Below, in pieces: positions 9,272 to 18,454 of a stretch of 38,352 nucleotides of DNA; the first letter of the stretch is position 1, and the number at the start of each line of letters is the position of its first letter. The DNA lies in contig CANKXC010000002.1 in NCBI GenBank assembly GCA_947487355.1, positions 1-38,352 of the forward strand. The letters are read 5' to 3'. The notes under the pieces are model-generated. The model saw only the letters and a program-made list of their open reading frames with translations, was not told the DNA's origin and made no database searches. The position numbers and the translations under genes are program-made. This DNA is from Comamonadaceae bacterium. Lineage in GTDB: Bacteria; Pseudomonadota; Gammaproteobacteria; Burkholderiales; Burkholderiaceae_C.

Positions 9272-9478
9272 ATGGATACCAAATTAATTGAACTGCTGGT
9301 TTGCCCTGTCACCAAAGGACCTCTTGACCATCAAAGAGATGCGCAAGAACTTTGGTCGAGGAGCGCTCGTCTGGCCTTCCCCATTCGAAATGGCATTCCC
9401 ATTTTGTTAGAAAATGAAGCTCGAACACTCTCAGACGAAGAGCTAGAGAGCCTCAAGCCTCGTACGCCCTTGGTTTAG
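9272..9478 (+). CDS. Trm112 family protein (YcaR-like)
   Basis: 68-residue protein whose N-terminus [17 protein letters not shown] and core [20 protein letters not shown] match the Trm112/YcaR family. In eukaryotes and archaea Trm112 activates tRNA and protein methyltransferases; the bacterial role is unclear. The zinc-site CPxC of E. coli YcaR is here CPVT and the later Cys is replaced by Ser/Arg, so metal binding is unlikely. It is wedged between lpxK (3 bp gap) and kdsB (5 bp gap), a conserved order in proteobacteria. Confidence 0.9.
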   Translation: MDTKLIELLVCPVTKGPLDHQRDAQELWSRSARLAFPIRNGIPILLENEARTLSDEELESLKPRTPLV

Positions 9479-9483
9479 TCAGC

Positions 9484-10245
9484 ATGTCACACCCATTTAC
9501 AGTCATCGTGCCAGCGCGGTTGGCCTCAACCAGGCTACCCAACAAGCCCTTGGCGGATATCAACGGTGTTCCCATGGTTGTGAGAGTTGCGCAAAGAGCC
9601 GCATTGTCAGCAGCCACTCAAGTGGTGGTCGCCGCTGACAGCCCCCAAATTGTGAAAGCCTGTGAAGAGCATGGTGTCCGTGTTCTTTTAACGCAAGTCA
9701 ACCACCCAAGTGGCAGTGATCGTTTGGCTGAAGCAAGCCAGTTGTTAGGGCTAAGCGCACAAGACATGGTGGTCAACGTGCAAGGCGACGAACCGCTCAT
9801 CGATCCACAACTGATTAATGATGTGGCCTCATTGCTCAATCAGCACCCTCATGCCAGCATGAGCACCGCTGCGCACCCCATACATGACCTTGCAGAATTT
9901 ACCAATCCCAATGTAGTGAAGGTGGTCATCGATCAAGCGCAATTGGCCATGTATTTCAGCCGTGCTCCCATACCTTGGTGGCGAGATGGCTTTGCCAATG
10001 GTGTCAATTCTCTGCCTCAGCCTGCGGCTTTGAGACACATTGGCATCTATGGTTACCGTGTTGGTTTCTTACAAAGTTTTCCTCAGTTACCCCCTGCCCC
10101 CGTCGAACAAGGCGAAGCTCTCGAACAGTTGCGAGCTCTCTGGCATGGCCACAAAATAGCCGTTCACGTCACAGACAAAGCGCCTGGGCCTGGTGTTGAT
10201 ACCCCTGAAGATCTAGCCAGAGTCCAAGCGCTTTTCTCAGCTTGA
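9484..10245 (+). CDS. kdsB: 3-deoxy-manno-octulosonate cytidylyltransferase
   Basis: Activates Kdo with CTP to give CMP-Kdo for the LPS inner core. 253 residues, normal length. Motifs: [17 protein letters not shown] (about 7-23, nucleotide loop), [10 protein letters not shown] (about 98-107, metal site), and [11 protein letters not shown] followed by RHIGIYGYR, all diagnostic for KdsB. It closes the close-packed exbB-exbD-lpxK-Trm112 run; the next gene, adk, is 105 bp away and may have its own promoter. Confidence 0.97.
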   Translation: MSHPFTVIVPARLASTRLPNKPLADINGVPMVVRVAQRAALSAATQVVVAADSPQIVKACEEHGVRVLLTQVNHPSGSDRLAEASQLLGLSAQDMVVNVQGDEPLIDPQLINDVASLLNQHPHASMSTAAHPIHDLAEFTNPNVVKVVIDQAQLAMYFSRAPIPWWRDGFANGVNSLPQPAALRHIGIYGYRVGFLQSFPQLPPAPVEQGEALEQLRALWHGHKIAVHVTDKAPGPGVDTPEDLARVQALFSA

Positions 10246-10278
10246 ATGGCCTTGGGACAAACCGTCAGGTAAATTTAG

Positions 10279-11007
<729 letters not shown>

Positions 11008-11034
11008 TACAACTGGGGTGCAATTTGTACCCTT

Positions 11035-12033
11035 TTAGTTCGCGTGGCTTTGAGGCTTGGACAACAAATCCAAGATCAAAGCCACTCTTGCTTTAGCAGG
11101 GTTAAGCGTTCCATAGGTTGGAAATTCATGATTTTCTGTTTTAACAACTGGCCCCTGATTGCATCGAGACGCCAAGCGAATTTCAACGCCTCTGCTTTGA
11201 GCCAAAAGCAGTTCCGCCTTCATGGCTTGGCTGATAGAACCATTTCCCGTACCAGCCACAACCAGACCTTTTAGTCCGGCATCCACCATCAATTTAATTT
11301 GCCGACCATCGGATTGCACACAATTAAAGATAATTTCTACCCAAGGCCATTGGGAGTGGTTTGGTAATGATTGGACATTCAAACTCGCATTCAGGGACTG
11401 ATTAGATGTTTTGTCCAGTGCATCAGTTTGCCAATGAATTTGGTCATCACTGACTAATGCAGCTGGGCCTCTTTCGCCAGAATCAAAGGCATTAATTCGG
11501 GTTGGATGCACCTTTTGAACATAAAGGCTGTGGTGTATTTCACCAGCTGCAACCAACCAAACGCTCTGGCCTGCCAGCTGTGCTGCTGCGTTTAAGGCGT
11601 CTCGCATATTTTGTGGCCCATCTGCATCTTTGAAGTTGGCTGGCCTCATGGCACACGTCAAAACGATTGGCTTGTTTCTTTGAACCACTTGAGACAAAAA
11701 ATAAGCGGTTTCTTCGAGGGTATCAGTCCCATGAGTGATCACCACCGAATGAACATCCGACTGACTTAACCAATGGTCACAGCGCTGGGCCAGTGTTTGC
11801 CAGATTGAAAAATCCATGTCCTTGCTGTCGATCTGGCAGACCTGTTCCGTTTCAATTTGGAACCCTGTCAAGGCATGAGGAAGCGCCTTGAATTTGCCCG
11901 CAACGGACTGCATCAAATCGCTGATGCTTCTTTGAGCCGCTTGGTATGCAAAGCCTTCATTTTCAGAATTTGACTCTCCGGCAATGGTTCCGCCTGTGCC
12001 TAAAACAACAATTTTTTGATTTTTTGCTTGCAT
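11035..12033 (-). CDS. L-asparaginase
   Basis: 332-residue asparaginase/glutaminase family enzyme hydrolysing asparagine to aspartate and ammonia. Both active-site signatures are present: VLGTGGTIAG at 10-19 with the nucleophilic Thr, and VVITHGTDTLEETAYF near 97 with the second Thr and Asp. The protein begins MQAKNQKIVV and has no signal peptide, so it is probably cytoplasmic, unlike periplasmic AnsB. It is divergent from lexA (81 bp between starts), and the nearer SOS box lies 11 bp upstream of its start codon, so transcription may respond to DNA damage. Enzyme class is firm; substrate preference is not. Confidence 0.92.
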   Translation of the reverse strand: MQAKNQKIVVLGTGGTIAGESNSENEGFAYQAAQRSISDLMQSVAGKFKALPHALTGFQIETEQVCQIDSKDMDFSIWQTLAQRCDHWLSQSDVHSVVITHGTDTLEETAYFLSQVVQRNKPIVLTCAMRPANFKDADGPQNMRDALNAAAQLAGQSVWLVAAGEIHHSLYVQKVHPTRINAFDSGERGPAALVSDDQIHWQTDALDKTSNQSLNASLNVQSLPNHSQWPWVEIIFNCVQSDGRQIKLMVDAGLKGLVVAGTGNGSISQAMKAELLLAQSRGVEIRLASRCNQGPVVKTENHEFPTYGTLNPAKARVALILDLLSKPQSHAN

Positions 12034-12044
12034 TTCTAAAAAGA

Positions 12045-12060
12045 CTGGTTAAAAATACAG
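12045..12060. promoter_or_regulatory. LexA binding site (SOS box) 1
   Basis: CTGGTTAAAAATACAG fits the CTG-N10-CAG consensus with an AT-rich core. It lies between asparaginase and lexA, 3 bp from a second box, so LexA dimers could bind side by side on one face (19 bp centre to centre). Confidence 0.85.
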
Positions 12061-12063
12061 TTA

Positions 12064-12079
12064 CTGGATAAGAAAACAG
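12064..12079. promoter_or_regulatory. LexA binding site (SOS box) 2
   Basis: CTGGATAAGAAAACAG, again CTG-N10-CAG, 35 bp before the lexA start codon. Tandem boxes upstream of lexA are the classical arrangement for autorepression. Confidence 0.87.
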
Positions 12080-12114
12080 TGACCAGCAAGCTCAGACATT
12101 CAAAGGACTGAAAA

Positions 12115-12786
12115 ATGATGGACCATCCCAAACTCACGGCACGCCAACAACAAATTTTGGAACTCATCCAAAAAACCATTGCCGAAACAGGTGCGCCACC
12201 CACACGGGCAGAAATAGCCAATGTACTGGGTTTTAAATCTGCAAACGCTGCGGAGGAACATCTTCAAGCTTTGGCCAGAAAAGGCGCCATCGACTTGGTC
12301 AGCGGCACTTCACGTGGCATTCGCCTAAAGGGTTCATCCCGCGATGCCATGCGTAACTCCACCGATTTGTTCAGCATGCCATTGCCAGGCTTTGCCCAAT
12401 TGGCCTTGCCGCTCATTGGCCGAGTTGCTGCAGGTTCTCCCATTTTGGCCCAAGAACACGTCGACCGAACTTACCATGTCGAAAGTCACCTGTTCCAAGA
12501 ACAACCAGACTATCTTCTTCGTGTTAGAGGCATGTCCATGCGCGATGCCGGCATCATGGATGGCGACTTACTGGCCGTCAAGGCCACCAAAGATGTCAGA
12601 AACGGGCAAATTGTGGTGGCCCGTTTGGGTGATGAAGTCACCGTTAAGCGCCTACGCCGTCATTCAGACCGAATCGAATTACTGCCCGAAAACCCTGATT
12701 ACCCCATCATTTTGGTCAATCCCGGCGAGCCATTCGACATCGAAGGTTTGGCCGTTGGTCTCATCCGAAACACCCTCTTGATGTAA
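12115..12786 (+). CDS. lexA: LexA repressor
   Basis: SOS regulator that represses DNA-damage genes and cuts itself when stimulated by RecA filaments. 223 residues. The N-terminal winged helix begins [13 protein letters not shown] and includes the recognition segment [23 protein letters not shown]. The self-cleavage Ala-Gly is in RVAAGSPI (about residue 105), the catalytic Ser in [14 protein letters not shown], and the catalytic Lys in DEVTVKRL. Start ATG 12115 (or the adjacent ATG 12118). Two tandem SOS boxes lie upstream. The small unknown gene follows after 24 bp and is probably co-transcribed. Confidence 0.98.
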   Translation: MMDHPKLTARQQQILELIQKTIAETGAPPTRAEIANVLGFKSANAAEEHLQALARKGAIDLVSGTSRGIRLKGSSRDAMRNSTDLFSMPLPGFAQLALPLIGRVAAGSPILAQEHVDRTYHVESHLFQEQPDYLLRVRGMSMRDAGIMDGDLLAVKATKDVRNGQIVVARLGDEVTVKRLRRHSDRIELLPENPDYPIILVNPGEPFDIEGLAVGLIRNTLLM

Positions 12787-12810
12787 TTCCCCTCATTCCA
12801 AAGGATCACC

Positions 12811-13095
12811 ATGTCTATCGCTCTCTTCGGTATTTCTAGCATTTACAACGGCATTCAGAAGTTCATGAATTCTTCTGCCAATTTGCATCAAATGAATGCA
12901 AAAACAATCAATCAAGTTAAGTCGGCCAAAATGCCACAGCACCGTGCTCTGCGAGTGGTCAGAATTGCAGAGTTTGGCGACTCAGCCCAAACCGCTGGAC
13001 GAATGGTCATCTCGGGTCGCATGGCCGATGTCTGCGCTGAACTCGACCGTTTGGTTGCGCTTGAGGCTAAAAACAAGGCGTCCCTGCCGCACTGA
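12811..13095 (+). CDS. Small protein of unknown function in lexA operon
   Basis: 94 residues, not recognised. It starts at ATG 12811 behind a good AAAGGA ribosome site, 24 bp after lexA. The N-terminal third is mildly hydrophobic (ALFGISSIYNGIQKF) but too polar for a clear membrane span. The middle is basic (INQVKSAKMPQHRALRVVR), and the C-terminal part looks like a compact alpha-helical unit (GRMADVCAELDRLVALEAKNK). Codon use matches its neighbours, which supports a real gene. The position suggests damage-inducible expression from the lexA promoter; function unknown. Confidence 0.75.
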   Translation: MSIALFGISSIYNGIQKFMNSSANLHQMNAKTINQVKSAKMPQHRALRVVRIAEFGDSAQTAGRMVISGRMADVCAELDRLVALEAKNKASLPH

Positions 13096-13124
13096 GCATT
13101 GCAAGTCAAGGCACAATAGTGCCT

Positions 13125-14132
13125 ATGAATATTGTGATCCTTGACGACTACCAAGATGTCGTCCGAAAACTCGAATGCGCGTCCAAGTTAGACGCCTACA
13201 GTGCCAAGGTCTACACCAATACGGTCAAGGGACTAGGGCAATTGTCGGTGCGACTCAAAGATGCCGATATTTTGGTGCTCATTCGCGAGCGCACTCACCT
13301 TAATCGGCAGCTGTTGGAAAAACTGCCGCGCTTGAAACTCATTTCTCAAACAGGCAGTGTAGGAACACACATCGACCTAGAAGCTTGCTCCGAACGAGGT
13401 ATTGCGGTTGCTCAGGGTACCGGTTCACCCTATGCCCCTGCCGAATTGACTTGGGCTTTGGTAATGGCAGCAGCCCGAAGACTTCCTCAATACATTGGCA
13501 ATCTCAAACATGGTGCCTGGCAACAATCTGGTCTTAAATCGGCATCCATGCCCAGCAATTTTGGCCTCGGTACCGTTCTAAGAGGCCGGACCTTTGGCAT
13601 CTGGGGCTATGGAAAAATAGGTCAAATAGTGGCTGGTTATGCCAAAGCGTTTGGCATGCAAGTGGTGGTTTGGGGCAGTGAAGCTTCAAGAGAAAAAGCC
13701 GCCAAAGATGGCTACATTCCCGCATCCACCCGAGAAGCTTTGTTTGAGCAAAGTGATGTCTTGTCTTTGCATTTGCGTTTGAACGAAGCTACCCGCAACA
13801 TTGTCAGGCTCGAAGATTTATCGCGCATGAAAACCAGCGCCATGATTGTCAACACTTCCCGCGCTGAACTCATTGAACCCGATGCCCTAATCAGTGCTTT
13901 AAACCGTGGGCGTCCAGGGCTAGCTGCAATAGACGTTTTTGAACACGAGCCTATTCTCCAAGGACACGCTTTATTGCGTCTAGAAAATTGTATTTGCACG
14001 CCTCACATCGGCTATGTCGAAAAAGACAACTATGAAATGTACTTTGGCGCAGCCTTTGACAACGTGGTTAATTTCATCAAAGGTACGCCGACCAACATCG
14101 TCAACCCTGGCGCATTGCAAGTCAGACGTTAA
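13125..14132 (+). CDS. D-2-hydroxyacid dehydrogenase family protein
   Basis: 335-residue NAD-dependent D-isomer-specific 2-hydroxyacid dehydrogenase. The substrate domain begins MNIVILDDYQD, and the inserted Rossmann domain has GIWGYGKIGQIVAGYAKAFGM near 150. Catalytic residues are the Arg in NTSRAELI, the Glu in DVFEHEPI and the His in CTPHIGY. I use ATG 13125 because the track's GTG at 13119 adds only two residues. DDYQD starts are common in relatives of phosphoglycerate dehydrogenase found in Burkholderiales, but this is not SerA (no ACT domain). It is 29 bp after the small unknown gene, so probably within the lexA transcript. Substrate unknown. Confidence 0.9.
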   Translation: MNIVILDDYQDVVRKLECASKLDAYSAKVYTNTVKGLGQLSVRLKDADILVLIRERTHLNRQLLEKLPRLKLISQTGSVGTHIDLEACSERGIAVAQGTGSPYAPAELTWALVMAAARRLPQYIGNLKHGAWQQSGLKSASMPSNFGLGTVLRGRTFGIWGYGKIGQIVAGYAKAFGMQVVVWGSEASREKAAKDGYIPASTREALFEQSDVLSLHLRLNEATRNIVRLEDLSRMKTSAMIVNTSRAELIEPDALISALNRGRPGLAAIDVFEHEPILQGHALLRLENCICTPHIGYVEKDNYEMYFGAAFDNVVNFIKGTPTNIVNPGALQVRR

Positions 14133-14163
14133 GCTCAGTTCAACTCAAAGCACTTTTGTTTTA

Positions 14164-14178
14164 ACTTCAATTTGAAGT
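14164..14178. promoter_or_regulatory. Perfect 15 bp palindrome upstream of paaH-like gene
   Basis: ACTTCAA-T-TTGAAGT, 7 bp arms with one central base, ending 32 bp before the start codon of the 3-hydroxyacyl-CoA dehydrogenase. This is a plausible operator for a repressor of the catabolic run that starts here. No regulator is assigned. Confidence 0.45.
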
Positions 14179-14210
14179 CAGTACCCATTTTCAGATTCAG
14201 ATTTCCATTT

Positions 14211-15731
14211 ATGAAACCCATCTTTAATCAAGTTGCAGTCATTGGCGCAGGCGCCATGGGACGCGGTATCGCTCAAATTGCAGCACAAGCTGGTAGCCAA
14301 GTTTGGCTCTATGACACTCAGGCAGAAGCCACGCTAAAAGCAAAAGACGCTGTCTACCAAATGTGGGACAGCTTGGCACTTAAGGGAAGACTCGATACTG
14401 AAACAGTTTCGACATACAAAAGTCGACTGCACATTGCGGCCTCATTGCAAGACTTGAAAAATTGCGAGATGGTGGTTGAAGCCATCATTGAACGCTTAGA
14501 CATCAAGAAAAATCTATTTGTTGATTTGGAAAGTATTCTTTCTGAATCAGCCATTTTGGTAACCAATACCTCTTCACTCTCTGTGACGGCCATAGCCGCT
14601 GCTTTGAAGCGCCCTGCTCTTTTTGCGGGTTATCACTTTTTTAACCCCGTACCGCTGATGAAAGTGGTCGAAGTCATTGCTGGTCTTAAAACCAATCCTG
14701 AAGTCTGTGAACGACTCACTCAGTTTGCCAAACAAATGGGTCATACCCCAGTGCAAGCCAACGACACACCAGGCTTTATCGTTAACCACGCAGGTCGTGG
14801 TTATGGTACGGAGGCTCTTCGCATCGTGTCTGAGGGCATTGCAGATTTCGCCACCATCGATCGCATATTGAAAGACCAAGTCGGTTTCAAATTGGGCCCC
14901 TTTGAGTTGTTTGATTTAACAGCGTTGGACGTTTCACATCCTGTGATGGAGTCAATCTACAACCAGTATTACCAAGAACCTCGCTACCGACCCAGCACAA
15001 TCACTGCGCAAAGATTAGCGGGCGGTGTTGTTGGCAAAAAAGTAGGAGAAGGTTTTTACACTTACTCAGAAGGTAAAGCCAACATGCCTCCTGAACCCAA
15101 AGTACCAAGCGTCAAAGAATTTCCACCCGTTTGGGTTTCGCCTAGGGCATCACGACGTTTGGAGCTTTTGCAATTACTCAAAGACTTGGGAGCCAACATC
15201 GAAACAGGCGCCTCACCGTCACCTCATGCCCTCACGCTGGTAGCGCCATTGGGTTTTGATGTGACCACTGTCGCAGTTGTTGAGCGCTTAGATCCAGCGC
15301 GCACCATTGGCATTGACATGTTGTTTGACGACGCTGCAACCAAACGACGTGTTTTGGCAACCAATCCTGCCACACGCAGTGACATGCGAGATGCAGCCCA
15401 CGCATTGTTTGCCAAAGATGGCAAAGCGGTCAGCGTTATACGGGATAGTGGTGGCTTCATTACCCAGCGCGTCGTTGCCAACATTGTGAACATTGCTGCC
15501 GACATGTGCCAACAAAGGGTTTGTACACCCCAAGACTTAGACATCGCCGTAACTTTAGGCTTGGGTTACCCAGTTGGACCATTAGCCTTGGGTGACAAAC
15601 TTGGCCCAACCAACGTTCTCGAAGTGCTGTTTAATTTACAAACAGTCTATGGCGACCCCCGCTACCGTCCCAGCCCATGGTTACGTCGCCGCGGTGCTAT
15701 TGGCTTGTCTTTGTTGCACACAGAGGATTGA
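14211..15731 (+). CDS. paaH: 3-hydroxyacyl-CoA dehydrogenase, PaaH/PaaC type
   Basis: Oxidises a 3-hydroxyacyl-CoA with NAD+ in beta-oxidation-like pathways; the closest known family acts on 3-hydroxyadipyl-CoA in phenylacetate degradation. The start ATG 14211 gives 506 residues and places GAGAMGRGIAQIAAQAG at about 11-27; the TTG start in the track adds 13 residues. VEAIIERLDIKKNLF, NTSSLSVT and the catalytic HFFNPVPLMKVVE are present. The first 3HCDH C-terminal domain is followed by a second, shorter one (TQRVVANIVNIAADM... GLGYPVGPL), the two-domain PaaH layout. The next gene starts 4 bp after the stop. No other paa genes are in the window, so the phenylacetate role is uncertain. Confidence 0.88.
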   Translation: MKPIFNQVAVIGAGAMGRGIAQIAAQAGSQVWLYDTQAEATLKAKDAVYQMWDSLALKGRLDTETVSTYKSRLHIAASLQDLKNCEMVVEAIIERLDIKKNLFVDLESILSESAILVTNTSSLSVTAIAAALKRPALFAGYHFFNPVPLMKVVEVIAGLKTNPEVCERLTQFAKQMGHTPVQANDTPGFIVNHAGRGYGTEALRIVSEGIADFATIDRILKDQVGFKLGPFELFDLTALDVSHPVMESIYNQYYQEPRYRPSTITAQRLAGGVVGKKVGEGFYTYSEGKANMPPEPKVPSVKEFPPVWVSPRASRRLELLQLLKDLGANIETGASPSPHALTLVAPLGFDVTTVAVVERLDPARTIGIDMLFDDAATKRRVLATNPATRSDMRDAAHALFAKDGKAVSVIRDSGGFITQRVVANIVNIAADMCQQRVCTPQDLDIAVTLGLGYPVGPLALGDKLGPTNVLEVLFNLQTVYGDPRYRPSPWLRRRGAIGLSLLHTED

Positions 15732-15735
15732 AGCC

Positions 15736-16515
15736 ATGTCCTCTCAACTGCTCAGTACCAGCGAAGGCGCAACACTCATTCTGACCATCAGCAACCCTGA
15801 GCACCGAAACGCACTCGGTCCAGAAATGTACGCAGCTGGGGTTGAGGCATTGAATGTTGCAGAAAGCAGTTCTGATATTCGAAGTGTCATCATCACTGGC
15901 GAAGGTGGACTTTTCAGTGCAGGTGGCAACCTTCAACGTTTACAAAACAACCGTCAATTGCCACCAGAGCATCAAGCGCAAAGTATTGAAGGTTTGCACA
16001 ATTGGATTGAAGCCATTCGCGCATTTCCAAAACCTGTGCTGGCTGCTGTTGAAGGTCCTGCCGCAGGTGCAGCTTTTTCATTGGCGCTTGCCTGCGACCT
16101 CATTGTTGCCGCCCGAAATAGCGTGTTTGTAATGGCTTACAGCAACATTGCTTTATCGCCAGATGGCGGTGCCAGTTGGAGTTTGACTCGATCAGTACCC
16201 AGGCAACTGGCCACTGAGTTATTGATGCTCGGAGAGCGTATCAGTGCTGAAAGACTTCATGATCTAGGTGTCGTCAATCGAATTTGCGAGCCCGGACAAT
16301 CCTTAGGTACAACACTGACCGTGGCTGAGCAGCTTAACAAAAGAGCTCCCAATTCAATGACCAGCATCAAAGAGCTACTTTATGAAGCTGACAGTGTTTC
16401 TTTGAATACGCAACTAGCAACCGAGAGAGACCACTTTGTCAAAAACTTACACCACGTCAATGGCGGTATTGGTATCAATGCCTTTTTAAACAAAGAAAAA
16501 CCTCAATACGAGTAA
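15736..16515 (+). CDS. Enoyl-CoA hydratase/isomerase family (oxepin-CoA hydrolase 'alternative type'-like)
   Basis: 259-residue crotonase-fold protein. The track ORF begins inside the previous gene; the real start is ATG 15736, with GAGGA upstream overlapping the end of paaH. Motifs: SNPEHRNALGPEMYAAGVEALN (about 18-39), oxyanion-hole segments FSAGGNLQRL and EGPAAGAAFSLALACDL, and SPDGGASW, where many hydratases have a Glu in place of the Asp region. The sequence style resembles proteins annotated as oxepin-CoA hydrolase, alternative type, but hydratase or isomerase activity is equally possible. It forms a two-gene unit with the dehydrogenase, consistent with consecutive steps of acyl-CoA oxidation. 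Confidence 0.85.
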   Translation: MSSQLLSTSEGATLILTISNPEHRNALGPEMYAAGVEALNVAESSSDIRSVIITGEGGLFSAGGNLQRLQNNRQLPPEHQAQSIEGLHNWIEAIRAFPKPVLAAVEGPAAGAAFSLALACDLIVAARNSVFVMAYSNIALSPDGGASWSLTRSVPRQLATELLMLGERISAERLHDLGVVNRICEPGQSLGTTLTVAEQLNKRAPNSMTSIKELLYEADSVSLNTQLATERDHFVKNLHHVNGGIGINAFLNKEKPQYE

Positions 16516-16517
16516 TT

Positions 16518-16536
16518 CGCCAGGGTCTCCCAGGCG
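16518..16536. repeat. Short inverted repeat before crp-type gene
   Basis: CGCCAGGG-TCT-CCCAGGCG: seven paired bases per arm with one A-A mismatch. It lies 3 bp after the enoyl-CoA hydratase stop and 38 bp before the regulator start. It could be an RNA hairpin in the leader or a weak processing or termination site; no T-tract follows. Confidence 0.4.
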
Positions 16537-16573
16537 ACAAATTTCAGTCAGGCAGTCACTCAAAAGACACATC

Positions 16574-17293
16574 ATGGACGAACCCATTCTTACGATGGAA
16601 GAAAGAGAAGCCATCAACGCAGGTCGTTGGTTTTCATCACTTTCACCCTCACTCAGACACGATATCCTCCGATGCGCTTACGTCAAACGATACAAAGACG
16701 GCGAATTGATTGCTTCGCGGGGCGAACCGCCAGAGCAATGGATTGCTTGCGCCAAGGGCGCAGTTCGTGTCAGCTCAACTTCGGTCTCGGGCAAACAAAT
16801 TACCCTGACCTATGTCGAACCCGGTATTTGGTTTGGCGATGTTGCCATCTTCGACGGCGACAGGCGCACTCACGATGTTTATGCGCACGGCGATACAAGC
16901 ACCCTCAATGTTGCCAAAGCCGATTTCAAAAAAATATTGGATACCCACATCGAACTCTACGATGCCATGTTGCGCCTCCACGCAAGGCGCATTCGTCAGT
17001 TGTTCGGCTTGGTCGAAGATCTAAATACTTTGCCTCTGCGAGCCCGCTTGGCCAAACAACTCAACCATTTGGTTCGGAGCTATGGCGTTCCAAGCCTGTC
17101 AGATGCCAAAGCCATCCGAATCAGCTTGCAGTTAGCACAAGAAGAATTGGCACAACTTCTGGGTGCGTCAAGGCAAAGAGTGAATCAAGAACTCAAACAG
17201 ATGGAGCGCGAAAATGTCATCAAAATCGAGCCCAGCGGTTTAACCATTCTCGACAGACAAGCCTTGCTCAAAATTGTCAATTCAGACATTTGA
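16574..17293 (+). CDS. Crp/Fnr family transcriptional regulator
   Basis: 239 residues. The N-terminal cyclic-nucleotide-type beta-barrel (about 25-135) includes YKDGELIASRGEPPEQWIACAKG and GIWFGDVAIFDGDRRTHDV. A long dimer helix (LRLHARRIRQLFGLVEDL) is followed by a winged helix-turn-helix with LAQEELAQLLGASRQRVNQEL. The Cys cluster of Fnr is absent, and the residues that bind cAMP in true Crp are not convincing, so its effector is unknown. It lies between a beta-oxidation gene pair and the kinase/acyl-CoA dehydrogenase pair, all on one strand, so it may control these; that is inference from position only. Confidence 0.9.
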   Translation: MDEPILTMEEREAINAGRWFSSLSPSLRHDILRCAYVKRYKDGELIASRGEPPEQWIACAKGAVRVSSTSVSGKQITLTYVEPGIWFGDVAIFDGDRRTHDVYAHGDTSTLNVAKADFKKILDTHIELYDAMLRLHARRIRQLFGLVEDLNTLPLRARLAKQLNHLVRSYGVPSLSDAKAIRISLQLAQEELAQLLGASRQRVNQELKQMERENVIKIEPSGLTILDRQALLKIVNSDI

Positions 17294-17341
17294 ATTCCCT
17301 CTTCAACCATGGCAAATTGCTAAACAGCGGCGGTATTTCAC

Positions 17342-18427
17342 ATGAGCCAGTTTGATCATTTTGTGGGCACTCGCCCTGTCACAGGGAGCCACGTTTTTGA
17401 TGTACAAATCCTTGAGCATTGGTTAACTGCACGTTTGCCCGATTTTGAAGGTCCTCTTACAGTCGAAATGTTCAAGGGGGGGCAATCCAACCCGACCTAC
17501 AAACTTCTCACACCCAAGCGTGCTTATGTCATGCGCGCCAAGCCTGGGCCAGTTGCTAAGCTGCTGCCATCTGCGCATGCAATTGAACGCGAATTTGCCG
17601 TAATGAGTGGATTGGCTGGCACCAACGTACCCGTCGCTCAGATGTATGTTCTGTGTGAAGACGAATCCATCATCGGCCGCGCCTTTTATGTCATGGAATT
17701 TGTTGCCGGTCGCGTTCTATGGGATCAGTCCTTGCCTGAGATGCGCAATGAGCAACGTGCCGAAATCTATGACGAAATGAACCGAGTCATCGCGGCACTG
17801 CATTCTGTTGATTTTGCAAAACAAGGTCTTGCCAACTATGGCAAACCGGGCAGTTACATCGAACGACAAATTGGTCGATGGAGCAAACAGTACGTGGCTT
17901 CAAAAACCCAAGACATTCCAGAAATGGAAAAGCTCATGGCGTGGTTGCCTGCCAACATGCCCAGCAGTGCCAAAGACGAAAGCCTCGTCAGCATTGTTCA
18001 TGGCGATTACAGACTCGACAACCTGATGTTTCACGCAACACAACCTAAGGTTTTGGCCGTGTTAGATTGGGAACTGTCTACGCTAGGCCATCCCCTTGCA
18101 GACTTCAGTTACCACTGTATGTCATGGCACATCAAGCCTGGTTCATTCAGAGGCATTGGCGGCTTGGACCACCAAGCCTTGGGTATTCCAACAGAAGCTG
18201 AATACATTCACCGCTATTGCCAACGAACAGGCTTTACAACGCCTGAAAAACTTGCCGTAGATTGGAGTTTCTACATGGCCTATAACCTGTTCAGAATGGC
18301 GGCCATTTTGCAAGGCATTGCCAAACGGGTTGAGGCCGGCACAGCGTCTAGCGAACAAGCTAAGGCTTCAGGGGCAGGCGCAAAGCCTATGGCCGAGTTG
18401 GCCTGGCAAATTGCGGCGCAAGCTTAA
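17342..18427 (+). CDS. Phosphotransferase (APH family), ACAD10/11-kinase-like
   Basis: 361-residue aminoglycoside-phosphotransferase-fold kinase. FKGGQSNPTYKLLT is the nucleotide-loop region, YVMRAKP holds the ATP Lys, VHGDYRLDNLMFH the catalytic loop (Asp as base), and VLDWELSTLGHPLADFSYH the Mg-binding Asp. This is the pattern of the ACAD10/ACAD11 N-terminal domain and of LvaA from Pseudomonas putida, which phosphorylate 4-hydroxyacyl-CoAs, rather than of antibiotic-resistance enzymes. The acyl-CoA dehydrogenase begins 27 bp downstream, so kinase and dehydrogenase are adjacent separate proteins. Start ATG 17342 lies 48 bp after the regulator. Family is firm; the acyl substrate is unknown. 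Confidence 0.88.
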   Translation: MSQFDHFVGTRPVTGSHVFDVQILEHWLTARLPDFEGPLTVEMFKGGQSNPTYKLLTPKRAYVMRAKPGPVAKLLPSAHAIEREFAVMSGLAGTNVPVAQMYVLCEDESIIGRAFYVMEFVAGRVLWDQSLPEMRNEQRAEIYDEMNRVIAALHSVDFAKQGLANYGKPGSYIERQIGRWSKQYVASKTQDIPEMEKLMAWLPANMPSSAKDESLVSIVHGDYRLDNLMFHATQPKVLAVLDWELSTLGHPLADFSYHCMSWHIKPGSFRGIGGLDHQALGIPTEAEYIHRYCQRTGFTTPEKLAVDWSFYMAYNLFRMAAILQGIAKRVEAGTASSEQAKASGAGAKPMAELAWQIAAQA

Positions 18428-18454
18428 TTTTTAAGATTTAACAGGAGACACTTT

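Noticed and set aside
15592-15735. N-terminal extension of the enoyl-CoA hydratase ORF
   Set aside because: It overlaps the 3' end of the dehydrogenase in another frame; ATG 15736 with GAGGA is the natural start.
16627-17355. 242 aa ORF on the + strand in another frame of the Crp/Fnr gene
   Set aside because: Very Arg/Ser/His-rich, no ribosome site, no domain; the Crp frame is clearly the coding one.
17342-18427. Aminoglycoside resistance gene
   Set aside because: The APH fold is shared, but the sequence style and the adjacent acyl-CoA dehydrogenase point to the ACAD10/11/LvaA kinase group.
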